In this document: positions 32,366-41,966 of the stretch, piece by piece
Numbering within the stretch: the first letter of the stretch is position 1
How the letters are laid out: the number at the start of each line of letters is the position of its first letter
Assembly: GCF_030053135.1 (NCBI RefSeq)
Contig: NZ_CP125652.1
Location: 4,148,501 to 4,212,500 of the forward strand
Source: Rhizobium sp. BT04
GTDB lineage: Bacteria > Pseudomonadota > Alphaproteobacteria > Rhizobiales > Rhizobiaceae
Direction of reading: 5' to 3'
DNA: 64,000 nt
Translations under genes and position numbers: made by a program
Notes under the pieces: model-generated
The model's input: only the letters and a program-made list of their open reading frames with translations
Databases searched by the model: none
Told to the model about the DNA's origin: nothing

Positions 32366-33706
32366 ATGAAGCTTTCGAAGATAATATCGCCAGATATGCC
32401 TGAATATAGGTTGAGAAGCGGTTCTCGCCTAAAGCAAACAATACTCTGTATGGTATTTGCAGTAATTGTTCCATTGACGTCAGCAGCGGAAGAGTTGCCT
32501 GCGCCCACGGAATCTGTCTCGGTTGTGACATCTGGTGAGACTTCGGCCCGGCAGCCTCAATTGTTGCGTGACGGTCTTCGCTCAGGCGATAAATTGAATC
32601 TCGCATTTTACGAAAGCTTGGCCTCCGTCGAAGATCGCTGGACGGGCTCACGGGGCACGGTTCCCTGGAACTTTTACCAGCGGCCCGAGCTCACCGGCGA
32701 ATACGTCGTTGAAGCGGACGGAACGATTTCGCTTCCGCTTTTGGGACGCTTCCCGGTTCGAGGGCTTCCTCCGGCGGATGTGGAGGCGATAATTCTTCCT
32801 TCGTACGAAAGCTTGGTCGGCAGAAAGGGGTTCGTGAGTATCGTCAAGATTGAGCACCAGCCTGTTTATATTACCGGCCCGGTTCGTAATCCCGGCTCGT
32901 TTCGATATGTTGACGGCATGACTGTTCTGCATGCCGTTGCGCAAGCGGGTGGCATGGCGGCGAAGAGTATCGAGCCATGGCAGAGCGTGGAAATTACACG
33001 CCAGATCGAGCGGTTGAAGGCTGAGTTGGCCGATCTGAAGCGGCTTGCGTCGCGAACCGAGGTGCTCAGGGCGAAGCGCGATTCCGTGCAAATTGCCAGC
33101 ATTGGGACACCTGTTCTTGGTCCCGATCCCGATGCCCAACGGTTGCTGGATGATGAGACATGGCAGCGCCAATTGGTAACGACGAGCAAGGATGCGCAGA
33201 GCAGTGCTTACGCACAATCTGTTGTCAATGCTCAGGCCGATCTCGATCTGCGTCAGGCACGCGTCGGCAATTATGACGCCACCATTCGGGTCCGTCAGGA
33301 TCGGCTGGCAAGTATCGAGAATTTGGCCAAAAACAAACTTGTCACCAGCATTGAGTTGACCCGGGCTCAGAGCGAACTGACCGAGTCGGAAGATCGAAAG
33401 CAGCAAGCCGTCATCGATGTCGAGAGCGCAAAGCAACGGCTGGCGGCAGCGAAACAGGACGTTGAGCGCGATCGTATCGAACGCAAGATCGAGATCGAAA
33501 AGTCGGCAGCGGATGCCGAAAGAGGCCTATCCACGGCGTTGAAGACGACCGAGAGCGATCTTGAAATTTTTCGGTCCATGGTATCGTCGAATGATACCGC
33601 TGATGTTGAATTCGAAATCGTCCGGCCTGGACCGAATGGTGTCATCGTCGAACCTGCGACCGAAGAAACGGTCTTACAGCCTGGCGATCTGATCAAAGTA
33701 CATTGA
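32366..33706 (+). CDS. Polysaccharide export protein, ExoF-like
   Basis: A 446-residue exported protein. I chose ATG 32366; upstream in-frame ATGs at 32288-32306 are possible but have no ribosome site. Signal peptide about 20-45 (TILCMVFAVIVPLTSAA). The export domain begins LRSGDKLNLAFYE and continues ELTGEYVVEADGTISLPLLG with FPVRGL, followed by an SLBB-type segment VYITGPVRNPGSFRYVDGMT. Residues ~215-400 form a long coiled coil and the C-terminus ends VLQPGDLIKVH. This is the layout of rhizobial ExoF, the periplasmic/outer-membrane export factor for exopolysaccharide. It heads the cluster. Confidence 0.82.
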   Translation: MKLSKIISPDMPEYRLRSGSRLKQTILCMVFAVIVPLTSAAEELPAPTESVSVVTSGETSARQPQLLRDGLRSGDKLNLAFYESLASVEDRWTGSRGTVPWNFYQRPELTGEYVVEADGTISLPLLGRFPVRGLPPADVEAIILPSYESLVGRKGFVSIVKIEHQPVYITGPVRNPGSFRYVDGMTVLHAVAQAGGMAAKSIEPWQSVEITRQIERLKAELADLKRLASRTEVLRAKRDSVQIASIGTPVLGPDPDAQRLLDDETWQRQLVTTSKDAQSSAYAQSVVNAQADLDLRQARVGNYDATIRVRQDRLASIENLAKNKLVTSIELTRAQSELTESEDRKQQAVIDVESAKQRLAAAKQDVERDRIERKIEIEKSAADAERGLSTALKTTESDLEIFRSMVSSNDTADVEFEIVRPGPNGVIVEPATEETVLQPGDLIKVH

Positions 33707-33822
33707 GGCTTAACCACATACTCTTCCCGACTGGGAGAGTTTAGTCCTCCTCTCGGGCAAAGAGCTCAGGGGCATCGTCGATTTGCGATTTGTCACGCGG
33801 TCCAAAACGCCAAGGAGAGCTT

Positions 33823-34596
33823 ATGTCTACAATCGAAGCTTTAGAATCATCGCATTCCTCGATGCCGGTCCAAGGTCCGATGTTCAATTTGCCAAGGACC
33901 TCACTCGTCATTCCGACCTTGAACGAAGCGGAAAACATTAAGCTGCTTTTGCCCCGCATACCGACATGGGTGCATGAAATTATCATCGTCGATGGGCGAT
34001 CGACAGACGGAACGCCTGACATAGCGCGAAGCATGCGCGATGATGTCAAGATCGTACTTCAGCCTAAGAAGGGCAAAGGCATCGCATTGCGGACGGGCTT
34101 CGAAGCCGCATCTGGTGATATGATCGTGATGCTTGATGCTGACGGATCGATGGATCCCTACGAAATCATCCTGTTCGTCGCGGCTCTTGTTGCAGGTGCG
34201 GATTTCGTCAAGGGGTCGCGCTTTATGCAGGGTGGCGGCACCAGCGACATGACGGTCATCCGCCGTTTCGGCAATCTGGGCCTGACCCTCCTGGTCCGGA
34301 TGCTCTATGGCAGCTCTTTTAGCGATCTGTGCTACGGCTACATGGGTTTTTGGAGACGGCATGTTCCCTTGCTGCGTGCCGATTGCGACGGCTTCGAAAT
34401 TGAGACGCTGATCAATTTGCGGGCCTTGAAGAACAATCTCAAAATCATGGAAGTCGCGAGCTTTGAATCGGAGCGTATCTACGGCGTCAGCAATCTGCGT
34501 GCCCTTCCGGATGGCTGGCGCGTGCTGAAGACGATCTTCCGAGAACGCGTCAGTACGCCGACGGGCGTCCAAGTCCTCGAGCAGGGCATTTCCTGA
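33823..34596 (+). CDS. GT2 glycosyltransferase, dolichol-phosphate-mannose-synthase-like
   Basis: A 257-residue protein; ATG 33823 has AAGGAG upstream. GT-A motifs: SLVIPTLNEAENI, EIIIVDGRSTDGTPDI, GKGIALRTGF and MIVMLDADGSMDP (DxD). No C-terminal membrane helices. Such enzymes transfer a sugar from a nucleotide donor, often to polyprenyl phosphate. The likely role is one step of repeat-unit assembly. First gene of a tightly packed series. Confidence 0.85.
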   Translation: MSTIEALESSHSSMPVQGPMFNLPRTSLVIPTLNEAENIKLLLPRIPTWVHEIIIVDGRSTDGTPDIARSMRDDVKIVLQPKKGKGIALRTGFEAASGDMIVMLDADGSMDPYEIILFVAALVAGADFVKGSRFMQGGGTSDMTVIRRFGNLGLTLLVRMLYGSSFSDLCYGYMGFWRRHVPLLRADCDGFEIETLINLRALKNNLKIMEVASFESERIYGVSNLRALPDGWRVLKTIFRERVSTPTGVQVLEQGIS

Positions 34597-34622
34597 GGTC
34601 TGGATTTAATTGGCGAGGCCGC

Positions 34623-35783
34623 ATGATGCGCATTTTGATGCTCAGCGCGAGATACCTGCCTTTTGCCGGAGGAACGGAAACCCATGTAAGCGAGGTCGCA
34701 ATCCGGCTCGTGCGCAAGGGGCATACGGTGACGGTATTGACGGGCAATCCCGACGGCCTTCTTCCGCCTACGGAAACCCGAGACGGCGTGCAGATTGTCA
34801 GGCTGAAGACGTTTCCCCGTGGGCGGGATTGGTGCTTCGCCCCCGGCGTCTTCAGGGCGGTCGCCGAAGGTGATTGGGACCTGATGCATGTTCAGGGCTA
34901 CCACACCTTTCTGGCACCGCTGGGAATGGCCGCCGCATCGCGCGAGGGGCTTCCTTTCGTGGTCACCTTTCACAGCGGTGGCCATTCGTCACGATTTCGG
35001 TCCTCGATCCGGCGCTTCCAACATAGAATGCTTGCGCCTCTGGCTGCCAGGGCAGCGCAACTCATTGGTGTGTCGCGGTTCGAAGCCGATCTATTCAGCC
35101 GGAATATGGCAATCGAGCGAGACCGGTTCATCGTTATCCCCAATGGCGCGCGCCTGCCCGAAACGTCCGGGCGGCGGCCGGCTCCACCTCACGACAGGCC
35201 GCTGATTGTCTCGCTCGGCAGGCTGGAGCGTTATAAAGGTCATCATCGCGCGCTTGCTGCATTTAGTGTGCTGGCAACAAAAATCCCTGATATGCGCCTT
35301 CGGATCCTGGGAGAGGGGCCCTATGAGGCGAAGCTGCGTCAGCAGGTGGCCGAACTCGGGCTCGGCAACCGTGTCGAGATCGGGGCAATTCCGCCGACCG
35401 ACCGGTCCGCAATGGCCGCTCTTTTGTCTTCGGCCGCTCTGGTCGTGCTCCTCAGCGATTATGAAGCTCATCCCGTGGCGGTTATGGAGGCGCTTTCGGT
35501 CAAGGCTCCCGTACTGACCACCGACACATCCGGCTTTCGGGAGCTGGCTGAGGAGGGCCTCGTGCGATCCGTTCCGCTCAACGCTTCGCCAGCCTTCACC
35601 GCGCGTGAAATGCTCGCTGCCATGGACGCGGGGCCGATCTCAATCGAGACGAGGTTGCCGGACTGGGACGATTGCACGGACCGGCTGCTGATGGTGTACA
35701 GACGCGTACTTTCGCATCCGCAGCCTGAACTGCGAACCGGTCCAGCACTGCTTGGAGATTTGAAGCACGATGACCGTTGTTAA
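34623..35783 (+). CDS. GT4-family glycosyltransferase
   Basis: A 386-residue GT-B enzyme. N-terminal MLSARYLPFAGGTETHVSEV; C-terminal donor-binding features LIVSLGRLERYKGHHRAL, RLRILGEGPYEAKL and SDYEAHPVAVMEALS (the E-x7-E region). Typical retaining glycosyltransferase with UDP- or GDP-sugar. Its 3' end overlaps the next gene by 14 bases. Confidence 0.9.
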   Translation: MMRILMLSARYLPFAGGTETHVSEVAIRLVRKGHTVTVLTGNPDGLLPPTETRDGVQIVRLKTFPRGRDWCFAPGVFRAVAEGDWDLMHVQGYHTFLAPLGMAAASREGLPFVVTFHSGGHSSRFRSSIRRFQHRMLAPLAARAAQLIGVSRFEADLFSRNMAIERDRFIVIPNGARLPETSGRRPAPPHDRPLIVSLGRLERYKGHHRALAAFSVLATKIPDMRLRILGEGPYEAKLRQQVAELGLGNRVEIGAIPPTDRSAMAALLSSAALVVLLSDYEAHPVAVMEALSVKAPVLTTDTSGFRELAEEGLVRSVPLNASPAFTAREMLAAMDAGPISIETRLPDWDDCTDRLLMVYRRVLSHPQPELRTGPALLGDLKHDDRC

Positions 35784-37869
35784 GGGGCGGGCTTCTCCAG
35801 GCCGGCAGAAGGCCTACCAGGACGGAGCTTATCGTCATGGCTATACGGGAAGGGGTTCCATTCCCCGCGTCGATCTGTGGATCGCCGCATTTCTGGGCCT
35901 GCGCAGGCAGGACAGCGCGGTCGAGGGTGTTGCCGATCCTTCGTCGCTGGGGATGTCGCCGGTCTTTGCCTTCCTATGCAGCTGCGCCCTTGTTGTGGCC
36001 GCTCTTGCTGCAAATGCCAGTCGCCTGGGAGAGGGCTGGGCGGTTCCCACGTTCTATTGCGCCGTCGCCGCGATCTTTCTCCCTGCGGCGGCGCGAATCA
36101 TCCATCCGGGTGCCAGCCGCCTGGAGCGCTTGGCGCTCATAGTGATCGTCACCTCAGCCCTCTTCGTGGTACGCCTCATCCGCGCGCCTGTCGCCTTCAT
36201 AGACCATGATGAATTCCTGCACTGGGCGACGGTGAACGACATTCTGGAGGCGGGGCGACTGTTCCTGCCCAATCCGCTTTTGCCGGTCAGCCCGCTCTAT
36301 CCCGGGCTAGAGCTGATAACGTCCGCTTTGGTCAACCTGTCCGGACTGTCCGTTTTCGCGGCAGGCCTGATTGTGTTGGCGGCGGCGCGGATGATGCTGA
36401 TGCTCACGCTATTCCTGCTCTTCGAGAAGATCACGGGCTCGGCACGGATCGCCTCGATCGCCTGCCTGATCTACATGGGCTCGTCCACGTTTTTGCTGTT
36501 CGACGTCCACTATTCCTATGAAAGCCTGGCGATCCCCATGCTTGCGGCGGTGCTGTTGGCTTCGGAAAGCCGACACATGGAGCGAAGCGGCGCGGCAGGC
36601 TGGCCGACGGTCGTCGCCACCACGGTCCTGATCGTGGCGCTCGCGGCTACTCATCATCTCACCTCCTATTTTTGCGCGGCCCTTTTGTGCGGCACGGCGG
36701 TGATGGAATGCCTGAGGCAGGGCGCGTCCGCTATGCAGAGGCGGCAGGCGATCCTGCTAGCCTCGATCGCCGTGATTGCTCCGGTCGTCTGGTCGAAGAT
36801 CGTCGGGAACCCCACCGGCAGCTACATCCTTCCCGTACTGGCAGGCGGCATACACGAGGTAGCGCAACTCGTATCGAGTTCGACCTCGACGCGTAAGCTT
36901 TTCGTATCGGACACGGGAGCCTTGGCGCCGGCTTGGCAACGTTACCTGACGATGGCGGGCGTCGCGCTGATCTGCCTGGGACTTCTCACCGGCTTTCTCC
37001 GCTCGCTCGTTTTCAATGGGCAGCACCGGAATGCGAGTATCCTCTGGCCGCCGACCAGATGGCGCCTATGGCGGTCAAGCCTTCTCCAGGTCCTCGTCTT
37101 GGTGACGCTGGCCTATCCCGTCAGTATCATCTTCCGCCTGACGCGCAGTGGGTGGGAGATCGGCAACCGCATCGGCTCGCTATCCTTCCTCGGCGTGGCA
37201 ATTGTCGTCGCGGTGGCCGTCGCGGCGTTCTGGCACGGCACGTCGCGTGGCTGGCTGCGCGCAACGGCGCTTGCCGCCGCCGCAACGACGGTGCTGATTG
37301 CTGGCGTCATCAGCTCCGAGGGACCACGTATCCTGGTTCCGGCCGGCTATGAAGTGTCGGCCGACTCCTCGTCGATAGAACCGATGGGGATCAGCGCCGC
37401 AAGGTGGACCCGGGAATGGCTGGGCGGCGACCAGCATTTCGCAGCCGACCGGATCAATCGCCTGCTCCTGTCTACCTACGGCCGGCAAAAGGTCTCGACC
37501 ACGCTTGAGAGTGGGCAGGATACAGGCATGGCCATCACCGCAGCCGATCTCGGTCCGATGGAACGCAAGCTGCTGATCGACTCGGGCATCGGTTTCGTCA
37601 TGGTCGACCTGCGCATGACCACCGGCCTGCCCGGCGTCGGCGTCTATTTCGACGGCGGCGCGCAGGACCGAAACCACGTGGTCCCGCTCCAGTCGTCGTC
37701 GCTGCTCAAATTCAACTCCGAGCCCGATGTCGACCGCACCTTCGACAACGGCTTCATGGTCATTTTCGACGTCGGGCGGCTCGGGAAAACACGGCAGCCC
37801 GGCGTCCCTGGTAAGCGGACCGGCGAGCCGGTGCAATCCTTGGGACGAACAGACGGAGATTTGCGATGA
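35770..37869 (+). CDS. Large polytopic membrane protein, GT-C glycosyltransferase-like
   Basis: A 699-residue protein with a polar N-terminal ~60 residues, then at least ten membrane helices (~60-530) and a soluble C-terminal ~170 residues. The first periplasmic loop after the second helix pair contains IDHDEFLHWATV, an acidic motif typical of GT39-like lipid-linked sugar transferases. It may transfer a sugar from polyprenyl phosphate in the periplasm, or act as the polymerase that is otherwise missing from this cluster. Overlaps neighbours at both ends. Confidence 0.68.
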   Translation: MTVVKGRASPGRQKAYQDGAYRHGYTGRGSIPRVDLWIAAFLGLRRQDSAVEGVADPSSLGMSPVFAFLCSCALVVAALAANASRLGEGWAVPTFYCAVAAIFLPAAARIIHPGASRLERLALIVIVTSALFVVRLIRAPVAFIDHDEFLHWATVNDILEAGRLFLPNPLLPVSPLYPGLELITSALVNLSGLSVFAAGLIVLAAARMMLMLTLFLLFEKITGSARIASIACLIYMGSSTFLLFDVHYSYESLAIPMLAAVLLASESRHMERSGAAGWPTVVATTVLIVALAATHHLTSYFCAALLCGTAVMECLRQGASAMQRRQAILLASIAVIAPVVWSKIVGNPTGSYILPVLAGGIHEVAQLVSSSTSTRKLFVSDTGALAPAWQRYLTMAGVALICLGLLTGFLRSLVFNGQHRNASILWPPTRWRLWRSSLLQVLVLVTLAYPVSIIFRLTRSGWEIGNRIGSLSFLGVAIVVAVAVAAFWHGTSRGWLRATALAAAATTVLIAGVISSEGPRILVPAGYEVSADSSSIEPMGISAARWTREWLGGDQHFAADRINRLLLSTYGRQKVSTTLESGQDTGMAITAADLGPMERKLLIDSGIGFVMVDLRMTTGLPGVGVYFDGGAQDRNHVVPLQSSSLLKFNSEPDVDRTFDNGFMVIFDVGRLGKTRQPGVPGKRTGEPVQSLGRTDGDLR

Positions 37870-38753
37870 TCGATAGCCGTATCGACGCTTTCATGTGCGT
37901 CCATTCGCGGGACATCGAATATTTTCTCGAAGCGTCCCTGCGCTCCTACCAGCAGCATTTCCCCGACAAGGGAAACCTGACCATGGTCACCGACAACCCG
38001 GCGGCTTTAAGAGCCTTCCTCGACGCGAAGGGTCTCATGCCTGGCGCCGCCGTCACCGGCGACACAGACTGGCTTTCGGCCAGCGAACTGGAACTTCCGG
38101 GCTGGTTTCGGCAGCAGATCATCAAGCTGCGCGCCTTCGAATTCTGCCGGACCGAGCATTTCTGCAATCTCGGCGCGGATACACTGCTGCTGCGGCCCAT
38201 CGCGAGGACCGATCTGATCGACGGGCGCGAGCCGGTTCTCTATTATTCCAGCCACAGGCTTCCCGATCTGCACTACCGTTTCGAGAAGAAACGGTTGCGC
38301 AATGTTGCAAAGATCCTCGGCGTCGAGCCGGCCCGGTCTTCTCGCTACGTCGATTTCATCAACGATTTCTTCTGCTTCAAGCGCGAATGGCTCATCGCGC
38401 TGAATGACTACATCGCGTCGAAATACGGCTCAAAACCCTATGTCGAGCTGCTCAAGGGTCTCAGTGCGTCAAAAGACCAGACACGGTTCGGGGAATGGAC
38501 GCTCTATTCGGTCTTTCTGCTCGACGTGATGCACCAGTCGCCGACAATGCGCGATGCGCGCGGGACCTATCTGACGCAGATCCATAGCCGTCTCGGTCTC
38601 ACCGTGAGCCGGCTGGACAGCAAGATCGTTCATCTCGTCCAGAAATCCTTCGACCCGAACGTGATACGGCGGAAGCTCGTGAAGGTGAACCCGGGCGCCG
38701 CTCAGATCATCGGCGCGACGGCATGGGCGGATGCAGGAGCTCGTCCCCGATGA
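37866..38753 (+). CDS. DUF6492-like glycosyltransferase candidate
   Basis: A 295-residue soluble protein. DAFMCVHSRDIEYFLEASLR at the start, WFRQQIIKLRAFEFCRTEHF with CNLGADTLLLRP in the middle (GAD as a DxD-like metal site), and NDFFCFKREW later. This pattern fits DUF6492 proteins, which have a GT-A-like fold and occur in polysaccharide clusters. ATGA overlaps with both neighbours support co-translation. Activity unproven. Confidence 0.68.
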   Translation: MIDSRIDAFMCVHSRDIEYFLEASLRSYQQHFPDKGNLTMVTDNPAALRAFLDAKGLMPGAAVTGDTDWLSASELELPGWFRQQIIKLRAFEFCRTEHFCNLGADTLLLRPIARTDLIDGREPVLYYSSHRLPDLHYRFEKKRLRNVAKILGVEPARSSRYVDFINDFFCFKREWLIALNDYIASKYGSKPYVELLKGLSASKDQTRFGEWTLYSVFLLDVMHQSPTMRDARGTYLTQIHSRLGLTVSRLDSKIVHLVQKSFDPNVIRRKLVKVNPGAAQIIGATAWADAGARPR

Positions 38754-39574
38754 TGGCCCGCCGTGTCTTTCTGGGAATCATTCCGCTGTGGGTTCTTGCC
38801 GCTGCGTTGGTCGTAACGTGGCTGCCCGAAACCTTTGCGACCTGGAAGGCGGTCCGCCTGGCGCTCTGCGCGCCGCTGATACTGTATCTCCCGGGCCGCA
38901 TGCTGGTGGACACCCTGCGCATAGAGGGCGATATGGTCATGAGGGGGACGCTCTCGGTGTTCCTGAGCTTCGCGGCCTGCATTTTTTTGGGGCTTCTGCT
39001 GCATGTCGTCGGGCATCTCGATGCGCGAGGCTGGGTCTACGCGCTGGGCCTGACGACTATTGCCGTTCGGTGGCTGAATGTCGTTTTGCAGCGCGCAAGG
39101 CCGGTTCCAGCCATTCTCTGGGCTTGGCCCGGCCGCCGTTTTGGGGCCTTCGCAGCTTCAATGATCTTGGCGACAAGTTCCGTCCTCGTGGCGCGCCCGG
39201 TCGCGCTTGAACGCAAGCCGTTTCATTTCACCGAGCTTTGGATGGTGCCCAAATGGAACTGGACGAACAATGTGGTAACGGTCGGCGTGCGCAATTCGGA
39301 AGACGCCAAGACGCTTTACAGTCTTGATCTTGTGCTGGGCGGCGCGTTGATCGGAAAGATGCCAGCCTTCGAACTGGCGCCTTCCTCCAGCCAAACCTTC
39401 GAATTCTCCGTACCGACAAAAACGCGCCCGCCCGCACGGCTGGAAGCCTGGCTCTACAAGGGCGGCGACAGGGGAACGATCTACCGCAAGGTCTGGATGA
39501 CCATCGACACGCTCCAGTCGCCGGCACCGACCGGAATAACCCTTCAGTTCGCTCCGGAGAGGAAAAATGGATAA
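38750..39574 (+). CDS. Membrane protein, DUF1616-like
   Basis: A 274-residue protein. I use ATG 38750, which overlaps the previous stop. Four hydrophobic helices fill residues 5-160 (FLGIIPLWVLAAALVV; LCAPLILYLPGRMLVDTL; VFLSFAACIFLGLLLHVV; ASMILATSSVLVA). The C-terminal ~105 residues form a beta-rich domain outside the membrane (NNVVTVGVRNSEDAKTLYSL). The arrangement resembles DUF1616 proteins. Possible cofactor for polymerisation or export. Weak assignment. Confidence 0.6.
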   Translation: MMARRVFLGIIPLWVLAAALVVTWLPETFATWKAVRLALCAPLILYLPGRMLVDTLRIEGDMVMRGTLSVFLSFAACIFLGLLLHVVGHLDARGWVYALGLTTIAVRWLNVVLQRARPVPAILWAWPGRRFGAFAASMILATSSVLVARPVALERKPFHFTELWMVPKWNWTNNVVTVGVRNSEDAKTLYSLDLVLGGALIGKMPAFELAPSSSQTFEFSVPTKTRPPARLEAWLYKGGDRGTIYRKVWMTIDTLQSPAPTGITLQFAPERKNG

Positions 39575-40568
39575 TTTCCAGCACCCCGTGCCCGGCAAGC
39601 TCACGACGGCAATCGTCATCTGCTGCTATTCCGACCAGCGTTGGGACATTCTCAACAAAGCAATCGAGGCGGCAGCGCGCCAGGTCCCGGGCGCGGATGA
39701 GATCGTCGTCATCGTCGATCACAATCCGGCACTGGCGCTGCGTTTGCGCGCCAAGCGCTTCGAAACCCCGGTCAGGATCGTCGAGAACATTCATCCGCCC
39801 GGCCTCTCCGGCGCCCGCAACACCGGAATTTCTGTCAGCCGCGGCGAGGTCATCCTGTTTCTCGACGACGACGCCGTGTCGGATCGGGATTTGCTGGCGA
39901 CCTTGGTGCGGCAACTCGAGGATCCCTCGGTTCTGGGCGCCGTGTCCGCTATCCGCCCGTTGTGGGAAACAGACCGTCCGTCCTGGTTTCCCGACGAATT
40001 CCTGTGGACCCTCGGCTGCACCTATCGCGGCCTTCATCCGGGGCCGGTGCGCAACCTCATCGGCGCGTCCATGTGCATCCGCCGCTACGTCTTCGATCAT
40101 ACGGGCGGTTTCGCTTCCGGCTTGGGCCGAACGGCCAAGGCTTTGCCGCTCGGATGCGAGGAAACTGAACTCTGCATCCGGGCAACCAAGGCTCTGCCAC
40201 ATAGCCGTTTCGTCTTCGAGCCATCGAGCGGCAGCGATCACGCCATACCCGCCGATCGCGCGACGTGGAAATATTTCCTTTATCGATGCTGGGCCGAAGG
40301 GCTTTCAAAGGCCAGCCTATCGTTGATGGCAGGCTCCGGCGAGGCGCTGGCGTCGGAAAAGACCTATATGACGAGGACGTTGCCCCAAGGGGTTATGCGG
40401 GGATTCGCTGATATGTTGCTCGGCCAGCCGAGCGGCCTTCTTCGCGCCGTCGCGCTGGGCGCCGGCCTGGCGGCCACTGCGGCCGGCTTCGCTCTCGGCC
40501 GGACCCGCGCTGCCCTCACGCGACCGTTCACCTCCATTCCTGCTCGCGCTCTCGAACCGGTGGAATAG
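39567..40568 (+). CDS. GT2 glycosyltransferase
   Basis: A 333-residue protein. GT-A motifs TTAIVICCYSDQRWDIL, DEIVVIVDHN, GLSGARNTGISVSRGEVILF and LDDDAVSDRDL (DxD). An ED-type acid is present in GCEETELCIRA. A Gly/Ala-rich hydrophobic C-terminus (LRAVALGAGLAATAAGFALG) may anchor it to the membrane. It overlaps the previous gene by eight bases and precedes the flippase gene by two. Confidence 0.88.
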   Translation: MDNFQHPVPGKLTTAIVICCYSDQRWDILNKAIEAAARQVPGADEIVVIVDHNPALALRLRAKRFETPVRIVENIHPPGLSGARNTGISVSRGEVILFLDDDAVSDRDLLATLVRQLEDPSVLGAVSAIRPLWETDRPSWFPDEFLWTLGCTYRGLHPGPVRNLIGASMCIRRYVFDHTGGFASGLGRTAKALPLGCEETELCIRATKALPHSRFVFEPSSGSDHAIPADRATWKYFLYRCWAEGLSKASLSLMAGSGEALASEKTYMTRTLPQGVMRGFADMLLGQPSGLLRAVALGAGLAATAAGFALGRTRAALTRPFTSIPARALEPVE

Positions 40569-40570
40569 GC

Positions 40571-41950
40571 ATGATGACCCTCAGCGCCGCCATGACTAAG
40601 GTCCGCAGCCTCCTGATGAATCAGGCGGTTTTGCTCCTCAATGCAGGCATGCTGGGGCTTGGAACGCTGATGACGGCCATTCTCGGCTTCGTCTACTGGT
40701 GGTTCGCGGCGCGTTCCTTCTCGGCTGAAGCTGTTGGGCTCGCCGCCGCTGCCATATCGTTGATGAATCTCCTCGCGAATCTCGGTGAAGTCGGTCTCGG
40801 GCCCTTCCTGATGGGCGAGATAGGCCGTCAGAAAAGAGCAGGCTCGTTTCTGACGGGCGCCCTCCTGGCCTCGTTCAGCGCCTCCATCGTCGTGGGGCTG
40901 ATCTATCTTGTTATCGCAGCCTGTACATCGACGCAGCTTGGCTCGATCGTCGGTTCCTCCGCGACCGATCTCTTCTTCGTCGTTGGTTGCGCTCTGACGG
41001 CCGTGACCCTCGTGCTCGACCAAGCCCTGGTTGGCCTTCTGCGCAGCGGCCTTCAACTGGCCCGAAATGTCGTCTTCGCCGCCAGCAAGCTTCTTCTACT
41101 GATCACTCTCGGCCTGACACTTGGCCGGGGGGCCAGCGGACTGGCGATCTTCACCACCTGGTTTGCCGGGCAGCTTGTCTCGCTGGTCGTCGTGGCCGGG
41201 CTTCTTGTTTATGCCGGCAGGCGCGTTTTCCACCGGCCGGAGATCCACGCCTTCCGCCCGGTGCTCGGACAGGTTTTCGGCCATCATACGCTCAGCATGG
41301 CTGTTCAGGCGCCGGCGCTGCTGCTGCCCTTTGTCGTCACGGTGATGCTGTCCGCTGAGATCAACGCCGCCTTCTATGCCGCCTGGACGGTGCTGAACGT
41401 CGCGCTTCTAGTCCCTGCTTCACTCGCCTCCGTGCTGTTTGCCATCGCCATGCGGGAGCCGGAGCTATTTCCTTCGCGCCTGCGCCTGTCGCTCGGCTTG
41501 TCGATGCTGGTCTGCGCGGCGACCGCCTTGGCGTTCCTCTTCCTGTCGCGCTTCATGCTCTGGATATTCAATCCGGCCTATGCTGTGACTGCAGGAAATG
41601 GCCTCCAGTTTCTGGGCGTCGCCGCTTTCGGAATGGCGTTGAAGTATCATTATCTGGCGGTTCAACGTGTCCGACGGCGCCTGGGTTTTGCCACGCTCGT
41701 TCTGACCGGCGGTGCGGTGCTGGAGATCGCGGCCGCCGTCGGTGGTGCGCAATTCGGGATCGCAGGCACAGCCAACTTCTGGGTCATTGCTGTTTCGCTG
41801 GAAGGCCTGCTTCTATCCCCGGCATTGTATCGGGCCACACGGCACACTGCGACGCCGTCCACCATCGCGCCATCAGCGGCAGCCGGTGTCTCGACATGCG
41901 GCAATTCCCTCGACGAGACAGACCAAATCGGCATTGCGTCAAGGGCTTGA
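40571..41950 (+). CDS. Polysaccharide repeat-unit flippase, MOP superfamily (Wzx-like)
   Basis: A 459-residue membrane protein with about twelve helices from residue 20 to 435. The first helices read LLLNAGMLGLGTLMTAILGF and YWWFAARSFSAEAVGLAAAA, the usual start of polysaccharide-export flippases (FxR.. S.E.VG). Known role: moving undecaprenyl-linked repeat units across the inner membrane. Its presence argues for a Wzx/Wzy-type pathway, although no standard Wzy or chain-length regulator is in the cluster. Confidence 0.85.
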   Translation: MMTLSAAMTKVRSLLMNQAVLLLNAGMLGLGTLMTAILGFVYWWFAARSFSAEAVGLAAAAISLMNLLANLGEVGLGPFLMGEIGRQKRAGSFLTGALLASFSASIVVGLIYLVIAACTSTQLGSIVGSSATDLFFVVGCALTAVTLVLDQALVGLLRSGLQLARNVVFAASKLLLLITLGLTLGRGASGLAIFTTWFAGQLVSLVVVAGLLVYAGRRVFHRPEIHAFRPVLGQVFGHHTLSMAVQAPALLLPFVVTVMLSAEINAAFYAAWTVLNVALLVPASLASVLFAIAMREPELFPSRLRLSLGLSMLVCAATALAFLFLSRFMLWIFNPAYAVTAGNGLQFLGVAAFGMALKYHYLAVQRVRRRLGFATLVLTGGAVLEIAAAVGGAQFGIAGTANFWVIAVSLEGLLLSPALYRATRHTATPSTIAPSAAAGVSTCGNSLDETDQIGIASRA

Positions 41951-41966
41951 AAGGGAGTTTCTTCGC